A stretch of 64,000 bases of DNA from the NCBI GenBank assembly GCA_963573305.1, contig OY754329.1, forward strand, positions 79,756,576 to 79,820,575, read 5' to 3'. Made by a program: the position numbers and the translations under genes. The stretch is from Pyrrhosoma nymphula. Taxonomy: Eukaryota; Arthropoda; Insecta; Odonata; Coenagrionidae. Below, one piece after another: positions 21,525 to 33,690 of this stretch. Each line of letters opens with the position of its first letter. The first letter of the stretch is position 1. The notes below the pieces were generated by a model, which had not been told where the DNA came from, searched no databases, and saw only the letters and a list, made by a program, of their open reading frames with translations.

Positions 21525-21995
21525 CTAGCGGAATGTACCCGTTGAAATTCAACGGGTGTGAAAAACAATGAACTAATTTTATAAGAAAACTACGAAGCCT
21601 GAAGAATACTGTCAGCGTGGTCATGTGAGGAGTTCGTAACCTACCTTGTATGTTGTGTTCGTTGTAGTAGACACAATGACCGTTTTCCAGGTGTACGGAG
21701 AGGTGAGTGACTGTTGGTCCTCTTTCATGCACGGGAAACCCAATTATGGGCCTCGAAGGTTTATTACTACCTAAATAGCGCCCAGATTGATAGATGGCCA
21801 CCTCGTCCCTCCGGTTCTCTTGAGCCGTCTTCTGAGTGATTAGCAGTTTGATCGCTTCCCTTGTGTACATAAATATATTTGCATTCAATGACTTGATTTA
21901 GTTGCGCAATTCAACGTTGATATGTGCGTTGAGTGTCTTAATTAGGATTGGAGAGTAGAGTATAATCCAGCGGTTGACAACGTACTATGAAGCAT
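21525..21995 (-). pseudogene. Helitron remnant: central Rep-helicase region plus 3' terminus
   Basis: The minus strand from about 21990 to 21590 encodes VNRWIILYSPILIKTLNAHI, a stop and a short gap, then DEVAIYQSGRYLGSN, IIGFPVHERGPTVTHLSVHL, ENGHCVYYNE and TTLTVFFRLRS. This is the conserved region of Helitron Rep-helicase proteins between the HUH nuclease and the Pif1-type helicase (known pattern NAHINVE ... DEI..Y..aRY.s..Ea.WRi..f..H...P.V..L.vHLe). The helicase half is missing. Some 30 bases after similarity ends there is a 10-bp perfect hairpin (21537-21557, ACCCGTTGAA stem), eight bases, CTAG (21525-21528) and a T at 21524. That is the standard Helitron 3' end inserted at a T. The 5' TC end and the HUH motif were not found. 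Confidence 0.9.
21537..21557 (-). terminator. Helitron 3' hairpin
   Basis: Two 10-base arms pair perfectly around a single A at the centre, 8 bases before the terminal CTAG. In Helitrons this hairpin signals the end of rolling-circle transfer. It is a replication terminator, and the entry does not mean a transcription terminator. Confidence 0.88.
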
Positions 21996-23159
21996 TTGCA
22001 GCAGCCATGTTTATTTGACCTATGAATCCTCCATCACTCGGATTGCACCTTCGGCATTAAGGGTAGCCATAATCATTGGTTTTTGTTGCTAAATAAAAAA
22101 TCTATGGTGATTCTTAGTGCACTTGTCGATTTTCATGCACGGATGTCGTTCATAGTGCAAAATTTCCGTTCTTCTTTCCTGTAAGAAGCATGTAATAATG
22201 TCACTATAATTTCCACCATCTCAAAACAGATTGAAGTTTCGAAACAGATGGGTCTATATTTCAACCAGCTTTATAGCTGGTTACCCGTCTGGAGGTTGGG
22301 TTAGGATGAAATTTGTGCGTTTCTTAGCGTAAACCGAGAAACACCACGGGGAGATACTCATGAGATGTCACGGCATGTCTTTGAGCATCCAAGGATAACC
22401 TTTGTCGTTTATATTTCAAGGACTTATTTACTCGCAAAGAAGATATTCCTTTTCCTTTAGAAGATTTTTTTCGAAAGGTTACTCTTTTTTCTATCAGGCA
22501 TATTGATGGATATATGTTTAAGTTCAAGGATGGGAGAAACAGCGGAGAGTGAGGGTCTTGAATAGGCAACTCGATGATTGAGTAAATGTAAGTTATCTGC
22601 ACTTTAACACTTTTAAACATACCTAACAAAACTCGTTACGTTTATCATGTGGGAATTGGTCTAAAAAACAGTTCACAATCGTAATGAGAGACAGACGGTT
22701 CCACTACGTGTAATACATTTGAGTATTTAACGATAATAAACAACGCTGTGATTGTAGTAGTACCTAATAGAGGAATTATTACCACTATAGTTCGCTGCAC
22801 ATAAATATTCTTGTACGTTTAATTCCTATATGTGTATCGTTTACTACGTAAGTGTTTTCTCATATACATGCAGTATATGAGAGCTACTTAGAGATTAGAC
22901 ATTGAAGAGTATATATGTTGTAAAAATGCATTGCATTTATCGATTACCCCCCGAAGCAATCTATAATGGAGCCCTTGGGACTCTAGGCCCTTCTTATACA
23001 GATTTTCTTTCTACATGCTATTACGGGCCTTCAGGAAAACTTAAATTGTAGAGACGTGAACATCCGACTTTGAAAATCAAATCTCTGGTTGCACAGGAAA
23101 TATGCTATTGTTGATTTCAGAGAAAACTGTGAGATTTTTCAGCATAAAACATGATTTAC
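21996..23159. other. Anonymous AT-rich DNA
   Basis: A 101-codon minus frame at 22324-22629 has no recognised motif. The Helitron Rep domain would be expected here on the minus strand, but I see no HUH (HIH/HLH) pair. Near 22240-22290 there is a short inverted repeat around ACCAGCTTTATAGCTGGT. Confidence 0.5.
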
Positions 23160-23860
23160 AGGCAATTACGAAGCGTAAAATAATAATAAAAATAATAATT
23201 TATTTACTCCCAAAACTTTTTGTTGCACAAACTGGTAACAGCAAAGGAGCGGGAGCTTTAGGTCCAAGACTCCAAGGTCATAAGACCAGAATTGAGCCAC
23301 CAGCAAATTACAAAAATGTAAGCTATAAAAATAAATGCAGTAACTGTTACATATAAGTATTGTTACAATGAAAATACCATCAAAATAAATTTTCAACATT
23401 TTTTTGAGAAAAAAGCCAGTCTTTGGCAAGTTTTAACATTTTTTTTGAGAATTTAGATTTTTTTAATTTCAGCGGGCAGTAAATTAAACATCTTTAATCC
23501 CATATAGAGAAAGCAACGTTAATATAAAGTTAATGTTGGTCTGTTTGTTACAATGTTTGACTCATTCCTTAAATTATATTTACATTTATCAGATACACTC
23601 GGCATATTGCCACTTCTGGCATAAAACAATTTTAAGACCTTAAATAAATAAATAAGTACAAATGCCTTAGTGGTAACAATTTGAGGGCCACGAACAACGG
23701 AAATGAGTGTTCATAAGAATTTTTGGACGATATTACACGCATTATTTTTTTACTAGACGAGTGCACACTGAAATGTGTTCATGTATGCACTGCCCCAGCA
23801 CATTATACCATAAGAGATTTTGGAAAGAACAAGAGCATGATAAATGGTCTTTTTGACCGG
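23160..23860 (-). pseudogene. LINE C-terminal region, broken, third type
   Basis: One minus-strand frame can be followed from about 23855 to 23466 with only a few stops: KTIYHALVLSKISYGIMCWG, then AFVLIYLFKVLKLFYARSGN, KYNLRNES, and finally LYMGLKMFNLLPAEI. This is the classic C-terminus of jockey/CR1-like LINEs (YYALIxSHxxYGIxxWG ... YKVLKLF ... RLRN ... FNxLP). The segment to 23160 would be its remaining C-terminus and 3' UTR. The same family occurs on the plus strand at 47540-48010. RT catalytic motifs are not included, so this is a 5'-truncated copy. Confidence 0.85.
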
Positions 23861-24079
23861 AAGAGGACATTTATTTCTTAAGAATAAAATAGATTGAAAA
23901 AATTAAAACCTTAACTTATTCAGCCATCCGAGAATAAAATTCAATCAGTCTATCTTGAGTGAAAGTACTTTTAAAAAGCAAAAAATGAAACTACTGCACC
24001 CAACCCAATTCTTAGCATGGACCACCAGGGGGGCCTTCGGGGGGCTCAAGGGCTTTTTAGTATAGCCTATGTTCATCCC
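23861..24079. other. Short anonymous stretch
   Basis: AT-rich to 24000, then a G-rich piece (ACCACCAGGGGGGCCTTCGG, 24021-24040). The G-rich piece resembles the GGGG-rich stretch at 53220-53370 in style but not in exact order. Confidence 0.35.
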
Positions 24080-24185
24080 ATATACATTTTATCTCTACAT
24101 GCCAAATTTCAACTCAATCGGTTCAGTAGTTTTCGCGTGATTGAGCAACAGACAGACAGACACCATTCAATTTTTATATATTAGT
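24080..24185 (+). repeat. Retroelement 3'-end-like repeat
   Basis: The run CATGCCAAATTTCAACTCAA, TCGGTTCAGTAGTTTTCGCG, TGATTGAGCAACAGACAGAC and a closing TATATATTAG matches a sequence style very common in insect genomes. It marks the 3' ends of some RTE-like non-LTR elements and their non-autonomous derivatives (known from Lepidoptera and other orders, quoted from memory). I cannot tell which family without a library search. Confidence 0.5.
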
Positions 24186-25038
24186 TTGATTAGTATGATG
24201 ATGTATACTCACGCTTTATGTCCGTAATTTAAATGTTATAATTTTATTAATATTGCACTACTACATTGTTCCAAAGTAATTTTAAAAAATCATAAATCAA
24301 TAAAATTCTTATTATTTTTCCGCGTTCCTTAGTTTTACATCCTAAACTATTTGCTTCTCGTATTCCACATTTGGTCTTCCGTAGTAATTATTCCTATTCA
24401 TCGTTCCTATATCTATTTTTACAGGAGATTTTATGGCCCGAGAGAGTGTTCTCCTATTTCAAAAAGTTGTCATATTGCATTCTTTTCCCTACCTATTCGT
24501 AGGACTTCTTCGTTGAAGTTTGCATTAACTATTTCATGGATATCACAAGGTAGTTGTAGTTATACTTCCAACTTAGTCTAAAAACAACTGTCCCTCGAAG
24601 TACTTGTGATTGTGCTGATTCACATTTGAAAGGGGCAATTTACATTTGAAAGGGACAATGACCTTTTTCAGGTACTTCAAAGAGTCACCTATTTGGTCAC
24701 CTCCTATTTGAAGTACCAGGTCAGCCGCAACCAGTAAGAGTGCTTCAACTAGTTCATCTATTGCTTAACCACAAGCGAATGAATCATATCTGCCTTGAAT
24801 ATCCCGACATAACTGCTACTATACACTGTTTTGGTCCAATTACTAAAGAACTCTGGATTAATAATGTACTAAGATATCCCATTAAGACTTTTAACTCACA
24901 GGAATGCATTTACGTAAATTATAAAAAAACTTTAAATCTACATAAATAAATTTTATTTTAACTAATTTATTTATTTTAACTGCAATTGTACGCACACGGG
25001 GCCCCTAGATCCAAGCTTGAACTTCTAGATCTAAATAA
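24186..25038. other. Anonymous AT-rich DNA
   Basis: Frames at 24351-24581 and 24740-24949 (+) are unrecognised. ATTTGAAAGGGRCAAT occurs twice in tandem at about 24625-24660, and GAAGTACYT-GAGTCACCTATTTG sequence is repeated around 24665-24720 partly inverted. Confidence 0.4.
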
Positions 25039-25467
25039 CCGGGACGGACCTTACGCACACGTACTCAAAAAAATAAAATAAAAGAAAGGAAAGGGGAAAT
25101 CAATAAGAGAAAGAGAATAAAAAGAATGGTGAAGAACGGGGGAAGAAAGGGGGTAAGGAAGGGAATAAAAACTCACTCCCGTCCGTCGCTACTTCATGGT
25201 CTCCGTCAGGTGACTCGCGCTGGCGTGAATTAGACCCGTCCCTCTACGGTGACTCCCAGATGAGTTCTCTGATACGACTCCACCTTGACCGAAGTACTTC
25301 GAGGAACTGCCAAACTACGGCGATATCTCGCCGTACACGCACAAAACAAAATCGAAGCGAAAAAAGAAGCAGACGGGAGTAGGACAGGGAGGGAGGTTAA
25401 ACAGAAAAGAAAAGAATCTCGGGGAAAACAAAGAATAAAAGAATGAAATAAAACAAGTCCGTCCCGG
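25039..25467. mobile_element. Short terminal-inverted-repeat element (MITE-like)
   Basis: CCGGGACGGACCTT at 25039-25052 and AAGTCCGTCCCGG at 25455-25467 are inverted repeats bounding a 429-bp segment. The interior is GC-richer than the flanks in part and purine-rich elsewhere, with no open frame. The flanks hold CTAAATA (25031-25037) and CTAAACA (25469-25475), a possible imperfect target duplication. A non-autonomous DNA transposon is the simplest reading. An LTR fragment is possible but less likely because the termini are inverted. Confidence 0.55.
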
Positions 25468-27190
25468 CCTAAACAGCAATACTAATATATTTTTAAGAAA
25501 TGAGTATTGAAATCCACAATCGTTAATTTATAGCTATATAGCTATAAATTAACTTATTAATACTACTTAACTGTAAGGAACGATTTCCAAGTAAAAATAG
25601 TAACTAAGTCTGTTGAGTCAAACAATGCATTCAAACTCAAAGTATGCTAATAGAAGACCAAAGATTGTACACATTGTATAAACTAAAGGTAGCAATCAAC
25701 AGCGAGTTGGGAATTAAGCTACCAAACACTTATAAACAAACATATGGATTTTATAAAAATCACATTGATATTTATTTTGACAACGTATTCTAAAATTTTC
25801 CTCACTCTTTGTAAAAATTGAACCCAAAATGGTGACTGCCAGCAAAAATTTAATAATTCAAAGGTTAGTATTCTGTTTAAAAATCGGGTAAATTTTGGGT
25901 CAAAATCGTGATTCAATGTGTACAGGTGCTGACAACTATCTAAAATAACAAATGTATGTTTCCCACATAACTGTAAATTGAAATGAATGGTTAACTCTTT
26001 TATTGGTCATGGTAACTCTATTAACCAAATTAGTAGTGAATATATAAGTATTAATTGTTACATAGAAATATAAGCTAATGCACAAGCTATTATATCATTA
26101 GGTAAATAAGTGCATTCTGCCGGGTCATTTGGTTGCATGACCACAAGTAAAAACCAGGCTTGGATTACGGAATAATGTTTAGTAACGCCTCTTACTTTTC
26201 CACTTGAAATACATAAATCATTTAATGAATCAATTTAGTTCTACTCATCCTGCCTCAAACCAGACTTCTCTGGTTTGTGTATACATTATTGAACAGTTAT
26301 GCATTGCTTTCTTTGTTTTGTTGATTTAACTTCATTTCGCAACGCTAATCTTGACTTTTCAGTTGTAATAAGCAAGCTGCTTGAGAAAATATGACATGTG
26401 AATGTCTTTTAAAATCATTAGCATATCTTTATCTTCATAAAACCTTTGAAATTGCCCTTTTCTTTAAGTAATAATATTTCTTTCTCAGCGTGTTACCGTT
26501 TCATGTTTTACGTATGAAGAACACGATCTTTAACGAAAGTTATCGGTCGTTAAAAAGGTAGTGGATGCCTTATCTTCGTTTCTGTGGATTATTCGTCAAT
26601 AGCGTATATTTTGAGCTACACGAAATATTTGTTTCCTTCGTTTCTTGACATCAGATCTTAATCTAACCGTCTGGATCCCTAGGGTGCTCAATATTTCACA
26701 CTCCAACAAATTCTAAAATAAAAAATGAATAGTGAAATCAATAGGGAATAACTTCAAAGATCACGCTAACCTTATTCAAAACATATGTTTCACTATGAAT
26801 CATAATACATGCATAAATATGAAGCAGTTCCCTTTTGGGGTAGGCATAGTCAAAAGAGCGTTCTAGGTGTAGTTGGAGCGAGAGCGTTCCGGATGCATTC
26901 CATCCTAGTGCAGACCTAGATGCATTACCATGGTACCATAGACCATCGTATACTTTTTAAAGTGTGATTCTTCATGACTCAATAAAGGTTTCAACAAAGG
27001 TTATGAAGCGTCATCGACCAATTTAGTTACCTTTATAACATATTTAAATAGAGTCCATAACGATATCTATATATTATAACGATGTATGTTTCGGGGAAAA
27101 CAGTCGAAAGAGATAAATTCTCGGTGTTATGCCAGTGACACTGGCTCTGCTTCCAAAATTACTTCCATACTACCCAATCCATTTATTTTA
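25468..27190. other. Anonymous AT-rich DNA
   Basis: A 65-codon minus frame at 25719-25916 is unrecognised. A 14-base palindrome-like stretch TTTATAGCTATATAGCTATAAA lies near 25530-25550. Near 26985-27019 the minus strand reads GGTCGATGACGC ... TTGAAACCTTT, a weak member of the CTGAnGA/GAAAC motif group. Confidence 0.45.
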
Positions 27191-27193
27191 GCC

Positions 27194-27268
27194 ATCCCCG
27201 GTGGCGGCGGGGTTAAATCCTTGCCTGTCAACCCAAGGATCGTGGATTCAAATACCGTCTGGGTAAGA
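27194..27268 (+). repeat. tRNA-derived SINE head
   Basis: CCGGTGGCGGCGGGGTTAAA provides the A-box region, and GTGGATTCAAATACCG at 27241-27256 the B-box, at normal tRNA spacing. It is followed by TCTGGGTAAG. No tail can be delimited. Confidence 0.5.
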
Positions 27269-28389
27269 TTTACAACTCCAAGGGCATGGCTGAGTTTATC
27301 CGTCCGTTAAGAGTTAAATGTAAGAGAGGACTAGATAGTCATCATTTTGCTCTAGAATTAACACACCATTATTATTATTTTTCTTGCATACCTCTTTTGC
27401 TTAAATTGCTTCATGCATTGTTTCATTCACACCTTCCTGCTCTTAAGACTCATGGCGTTTGATAATTTTAAGAGAAAGACTAACAGTCCGGTGTGCTCTG
27501 GAGAAATAGTAATAGTAACTTACTTTCTGCCGGTGTGGTAGGTCCTAATATTTCCAGTGCTGATGTTTTGATGGTAGACACCTGACGATGGAAAATGTTA
27601 CATGGATTCTGGGTGAGTTACCATGTCAGATTTTCCCAACAACTTCCAATCTTCAGCTCCATCTCATATGATCCTGCAAATAAGTCAAAATAAAATATAA
27701 TATGATTAGCTATAAAAGTGTATGGGCACACTCCCCTATAAATCAATATTTCACGAAATACCAAGTAAATTTGTGACCATCTTCGACGATTCGAAACGTT
27801 CTTGGGGAAAGTCCATGCACAACAACAGCTGTGGTTCGCAAAAACAATGCTAAAGGGTGGTTTTACACTGGTAAATTATTACAGCAAGTTTCATCGGCAA
27901 GAGTTTGCAGAGGATTTTCTATGACGAAATGTTTTTATGAGTTACTTCAAAGCCAGATAGATGCCTGTTTACATTCACAACAATCCGTTTATCCAAGCGA
28001 CTTGCCGAAACTTTTAAAACTTCTGCGAGCGGAATAACAGAGCCCTTGATACCTGCAATTCACGTCGAGAGTCGCTTCCTGCAAGTTACTTAATCACGTG
28101 CTAAATGCTATTGACCATTTGGAGAGAATGTCTTTTTGCGTGAGCGTAAGCTATGGGTGCGTATAAATTGTGATGATAAGAAATTTAGTCACATTTTCAT
28201 TTGAAACACAAATATTTACAAAGTCTTACAAGCACTTGAGAGATAACTTTCAAGGTCGTCTGAAAATAGAAGCTTGAAAACAGGTTTTGCATCATATTTC
28301 GTGAAAATTGTATTTTATTTAAGCATTGGCGATTAATAAGCTGAGGATAAAAACGTTCATAAGCGAAGAAACACAAAAAAGGGATGTTT
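27269..28389. other. Anonymous AT-rich DNA
   Basis: A 68-codon plus frame at 27831-28037 is unrecognised. At 27585-27592 the plus strand has CCTGACGATGG, a partial match to the dispersed motif. Confidence 0.45.
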
Positions 28390-28458
28390 GCGGTAACTAG
28401 GTCATTAACGTGCTGGCCTATCAGCTTGAAGGTCACGCGTTCGTATTCCACCTCGAAC
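28390..28458 (+). repeat. Possible tRNA-like SINE head
   Basis: CGGTAACTAGGTCATTAACG and GGTCACGCGTTCGTATTCC have A- and B-box-like order and spacing, with mismatches in both. Support is moderate. Confidence 0.35.
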
Positions 28459-29982
28459 TCAGAAGCTGGTTTTATCATAGTATCAATGCATTCGATTAGG
28501 CCGTGCAACTCAACTCCAGATACATGAGACTTGTGGCATAATATATTTTCTTTTTGTACATTTAGGAAAATGGCAAGCTCACTGGACAGCTAAGGGATAA
28601 ACACTTCGTAATTATAATTGAAATTTTGCGAGGAAGAATTATTCGTAGTAGGAAAGCTAGGAAGAATTATTACGGCATTGGGAAAGTGTACGACTACACA
28701 TTACAAATATTAGTAGTTAAAACTGTTCTGAATCTTCAAGCTTCCTCGACAGTAACTAACAGAGCAAGCAGCATGAGGTGTTGGGTTACCAGCCAAAATA
28801 GGGAGATGGGTTATCAGCTAGCTGTCTATGATGACGATGGTGAAAAAATTCGACCAAATAAAAACGAGTTGAGAAAGGTACCAATTAAAGTCATTTTTAT
28901 GTTTCAATTTTAATAATTAGGTCCCAAAAACCAATGAAAAAATTTACCCACTCAAGATTCTACAGCAACTGAGTGTATTCAATAAAGTGCTTATTGATAC
29001 ATATTTTCTGCCATAATGTGGCAAAATGAATTCTTTAACGAGTATATTCCATCGAATTTACCGGAACTTGGTTGAAATTCACTAGCATTAAGCGTGACGT
29101 CATGAAGGGGAAGGCTCGAATCGAAGGGATAGGCAAAGGAGCGGATGGGACAGAAAAGCCCATGTAGATGCCCAGAAAAAATGTAGATGACGCTGCCAAC
29201 ATTACTGTATTTAGCTTGAGAGGGCGAGAAAGTGTCATCATTATGTTTCACCACTTTGTTTACGATTTAAAATGAAGCTGCATCTAAATACGCTGGTATT
29301 ATTCGCAAGCCCTCGGAAAAGTCAATCTTAAAACCAAGTTATGAGCTATAGAGAGCTAGAAAGTCGATGTAAATAACAGATTAAGAAGGTTTTGTCGGAA
29401 ACGAAGGTTTGTAATCTTAGGAGCCCTGGTAGTCAAACGCGGAAACTACCTTCCTTCCCTGTGCGTAGCCAGTTCGTCGGTCATGGATAATTTTCACGGG
29501 AAAGTTCCTTATGTGAAACAGCCACCATGTTTTGCAACCACTATAAGCTAATTGTCGAAGTGATTTAACTATCTTAACCCTCCGTGTTGAGCCAGCTTGT
29601 ACGCAGTGGACTCTCACGCTGAAAAGACACTTCACAGAGGTTTATGCGCAGTTGACACCATGTTACGCCACCACTACACTCTCAGACAAGACTGAATGGA
29701 ACCAAAGATGACCCATTGACGCAACCTACTACTTAAAGCCCTCGTAATTTATAGGACGTTGATTCGCCAAAACGCACTGAAGTCAAACGACTCCGCAAGC
29801 TATGCTCGGCCGCGCCAAAACAGATAATGCCCAATTGAAGCGTGCGGCGTAAAGGATTCTTTAATCGCCAGCCTGAATTAAGCAGCCAGTTTTCAGACTA
29901 AGATAAGCGTAAGGGGAAGGGGCGGGGGGTGATAAATTCTCGTGGTCAGGAAAGCGTAGGGAGATGGAGGATGGGAGGTTAA
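28459..29982. other. Anonymous DNA
   Basis: A 95-codon plus frame at 28626-28913 ends near AAAG-GTACCA, a donor-like site, but no acceptor or family motif supports an exon. Minus frames at 28991-29254, 29035-29241 and 29417-29635 are unrecognised. Confidence 0.4.
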
Positions 29983-30369
29983 TTGGTCGGTTTGCGAAGG
30001 GTTTGCCAACGATTAGATCTCGTTCTTCGGGCGCGGGTAGAGGAAGACGTTCAAATAATTTATTTTCTCCCCCCCCTGGTGGTTAGAACAGGAAGCGGAG
30101 GAAATAAAACTCCTTGCCTTTATCGCCGGCACATCCCGAAATCAAAGGCACGCGCCCAAGGCAAGCAAGTCGTTCATCACCCCCGAGGATGGTCTCACAC
30201 ATCTAAATCTCTCCCCTCTCATGTCTCGCGGTCACTGCGTTCGAACCCGCTGGGGATATCGTGCCCAGAGGCCATTGGGAATGCTCACAACTCCACAGAA
30301 TGGAAATCAACGGATGAAAATTGCATTCCTCTAGTTCCCAGGTACTTTCCGCCAATCGGGACGAATTGA
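29983..30369 (+). other. GC-rich block with 128-codon frame
   Basis: A plus-strand frame of 128 codons runs through a stretch with elevated G+C and CpG (about 29995-30320). The protein is R/P/S-rich, has no signal peptide, membrane segment or motif that I recognise, and its start context is ordinary. It could be an unrecognised gene or chance in GC-rich DNA. I favour the latter. Confidence 0.25.
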
Positions 30370-32463
30370 AGGGACGAATTCAAAAGAAAAACCAATTTTC
30401 AAAAATAAGCGTAGGCCTAACCTTCAGGCTTGCGATTGTCACGTTCATGTGCGTTCACCACCTATCTTTGAACATGAGTCGAAGTTATCTTTTTAGGTGA
30501 AAAAAGTGCTTGATCTCCTTGTTTCACAATGAAAAAGCAAACCATTAAAGGTGTATGGATGAATATTGAAGCCAAGAGCGACAAACACTGAAAAAAGAAA
30601 GGCAAACTCTTAATAAATTCTTATGTGCATTAATTAGCAAACAGTTCTGGGTGCAAGAATCCGCTTCTGTATCCATCATGCTCTCAATATCCTTGTTCAC
30701 TTTCTAAAAGATATAATTTTTGGCCATAGCAAACTGGGGAACGTTCATAAAATGTGTCAGCAAGTTGGAACTCTTGGTTTGAAGGATGCCTGCTATTTTT
30801 TACCTAAGCATCGTGAAGTATTAGAAATATTTAAAAGACAAGATAATAGAAATTAATGCATATGCTTTCAGAAGTCAAGATAATGTCAACAGGACAATAG
30901 TTAATAACTTCCATCTGTATGGAAATGGGTCATAAGAAATTCAAATGGTAGCAGTTAGCCGACTCTTTTTTTGCTGGCAGTACGCTCAGATCATGAGTAG
31001 CCTAAATACACCCTCAGTGGAGTAACTTGTAGCAAATACGAGGCACACGTCGTCCGATACGGATAATGAGACGATATAACCCAAACAATCTTCGCTCAAG
31101 TGCCATGTTTTTGCCTTTTGTACCAGATTTTCGAATTGGAACATAAATAATGGATGGGGGTAATATCGCGAAAGCATGAAGTGACACCCGACTCCCGGAC
31201 ATAATATCCGAGCGGAACATTTTTCTTTCATTAATTTAAATGAAACATCTTAGATAAAAGTTTAGTAATTGATTCAAAATGATGACACAGCATCATAAAC
31301 TTTAATTTTTCCAATCGAATTCCCACTGTCGATCGATAGACTGAAAATATTGACTTATCGCGAATTATCCATACAAATGTAGAGCCTTTTTCACTTTCAT
31401 TGCTAAGGAATATTTACATAGTTACCGAGGCTTGCCATATGCTATGCAACATATAAAAGCTACATTAAAGTAAATATAACTGTTTCGATGCGACATATAG
31501 GTTATATAGTACATAATTACAGCCAAGTGAGGAAAGGCACTATAGAAAAACGCACTCACTTATCCGACTATATAGCCGTTGCGTGGTTAGGTATGCAAAA
31601 GTGCTTCGAATTAATTCACAACTACATCACTGGAGGGATATAGTGTGATTTCCAATGAAATTTTTTAAGTCTACGTGTTTTTCATGTAATTATCATAAAT
31701 GTATAAGTTTTATTTTCACATTCATATCTTAAGAAATGTTGAAATGACGATTTCTGTTTATTTATACATAATACTGTGAACTCATATCCATACTGAGTGT
31801 TACTCTTCCGTTGGCCGCACCACGACGGCTAGACCTTTGTTTATTCATTTGAGTACCGCTGTCCTAATGATTTAAAATAAGTCCTCTGTCCACAAACATT
31901 ATTCACTTGTTGTGATGACAGAAGAAAAACCGGCTTTCTTCCCGCACAATTGGCAATTAATTGCGTCGCAGCGAAGTGCAATGTTATATTAGCTACACTA
32001 CCACAGTTACTATACTCGTATTAAGAGGATGATTTACTTAGTAACAAATCTTACCGTGTCTAATACCACAAAGATCGTCTTGCTTTAGTACCATTAGCAA
32101 TACTGCCGGGATAACGCACGCACTCTCTCTTGGATACATGCTGGAAGCTGTCAGACTTCATTAAAATATTTTGAAAGGAGTTTCTGGGGATTTGGGTTGA
32201 GAAGTGCTACCAATTCTTTTTCTCTGAAAATGGGGATCATGGATAAAAATAGAGGATTTTTGAGGACCACTAATCCTTATACACTATAAATATATTCGTT
32301 ATACAAACTGCCTTCTACTTTTATACCATTTTGTGTGCACTGTGACAGTGCTCTGCAGTGCCCGCGTCCGAGGTCTAATACCAAATGAAGGTAAATAGGC
32401 TCCGCGATGCAACCCGCTCGGCACCTTGCGCTGCATGTCACGCGAAGCATGTCGCGAGCCAGT
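30370..32463. other. Anonymous AT-rich DNA
   Basis: Minus frames at 30986-31231 and 31014-31220 overlap and are unrecognised. No RNA, repeat or element structure is evident. Confidence 0.5.
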
Positions 32464-32483
32464 ATCTGCATCTAAATCTACAT
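32464..32483 (-). repeat. GTAGAT-type LINE/SINE tail, diverged
   Basis: On the minus strand the sequence reads ATGTAGATTTAGATGCAGAT, preceded by TTGCCAGACACT. It is a degenerate version of the tandem tail at 19729 and 42432. Confidence 0.5.
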
Positions 32484-33118
32484 AGTGTCTGGCAAGATAC
32501 CTAAAGGATGTGAGGAAGGGCCTGAGTTTTAACCAATATGCATCACACTATTCCCACAAATGCTAATGAAACTACTCGTATAACTATTGATGGATTGGCG
32601 CAAACCTGTCAGCATGTGAAATTTCACGAACCAGCACTATAAGGTCACGGTAATACGACAACACATTCAAAATTATCGTCTCGCACGAATTATTAAATTA
32701 CTTAATTAACCAAAAGAACAAAGAAAAAAAAGAACAGTTTTTACTCATAAAAACACGATTCTTGAACCAGCTGACCTTTTGCCTTTGTTTGCACGGCTAT
32801 GGATGGTCGCAAATGTATTAGACTGAAACAAGCATGTGTTATCTCTACAAATCTAATATTTTTCGCTAAATAACTTCTTTTTTTTCTCGAATTCCCAAAA
32901 ATAAGTGCCTCTCTAGTTTTGTTTTAAACACACGTTATACATGTTTCCCAACAGTTTCAGATTCGATTTTTACGCAGCAGTAGCAAGTTGAGGTTTTTGG
33001 GGTACTTCAGCAACGACAGTCATAACGTACAACGCACAACCTAATTTTTATATGCGCCAAGTACTAAATTTAGATTGGGAAAGCTGGAGGCCTTCATACT
33101 AAGGAAAGGACAACTGCC
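32484..33118. other. Anonymous AT-rich DNA
   Basis: No frame of 60 codons or more and no recognised repeat. Confidence 0.5.
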
Positions 33119-33185
33119 ATGACCGAAGCGGAACTAAATCCGTGACCTTTGGGTCTCCATAACAGTGCGTTCCAGCCACGATTAG
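33119..33185 (-). repeat. tRNA-like SINE head, degenerate
   Basis: On the minus strand, ACGGATTTAGTTCCGC fills the B-box position, and CTGTTATGGAGACCCAAAGG precedes it. The GACCTTTGGGT wording also occurs at 52858-52869 in another tRNA-like relic, so the two are related. Confidence 0.45.
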
Positions 33186-33454
33186 GTGCTAAGCCTAGGA
33201 ACTTCCGCGTGAAAAAGGCCACCTGAAAATCGAACCGCAGACCTATGGTATGCCGGGACAATGATCAGAAAATCAATCTACGCTTCAGCCAAAGAATTTA
33301 TTTCACCTGATTCGTCATACATCAACACGTCTTTACGTTGGCACGCAAAAATTAGTTTTTAGTAATAATCACGTTTCCACACGTATTTAAATAAAATCGA
33401 TGGTATCAGCGTCACTTGGTGGAATGACTGACGTTGAAATACTTGTTCGAAATT

Positions 33455-33690
33455 CCACAGAGGAAAAATCATTCGCCTTGACCAGGAATGGCATCCGGGC
33501 CCTTGTGTGGAGAAGGACGCCTTAGTATTTAAACTGGCTAAATCATTCGGTGCGATATCTAGAGATCCGCGATCGAGTCTCGCTAAAGGTAAATGATTAT
33601 TTTCCTCAGTGGAATTTCGCACTTGCGAGTGGCTCCGTAAAGGTAACACCGCGGCCCGGTACCTTCAAAACATGACTGAACTACCGATGC
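33455..33690 (-). mobile_element. Diverged copy of the 20.8-kb SINE-like element
   Basis: CCACAGAGGAAAAATCATTC GCCTTGACC at 33458-33486 is identical to 20801-20829. The far end shares GCACTTGCGRGTG and TCCGTAAAGGTAAC. The tRNA-like part is damaged (CAGGAATGGCATCCGG in place of the intact T-arm). ATGACTGA occurs on both sides (33424 and about 33673), possibly the remains of a target duplication. Confidence 0.65.

Noticed and set aside
28626..28913. Possible exon with a donor-like GTACCA
   Set aside because: No credible acceptor, no recognised protein family, and a weak donor.
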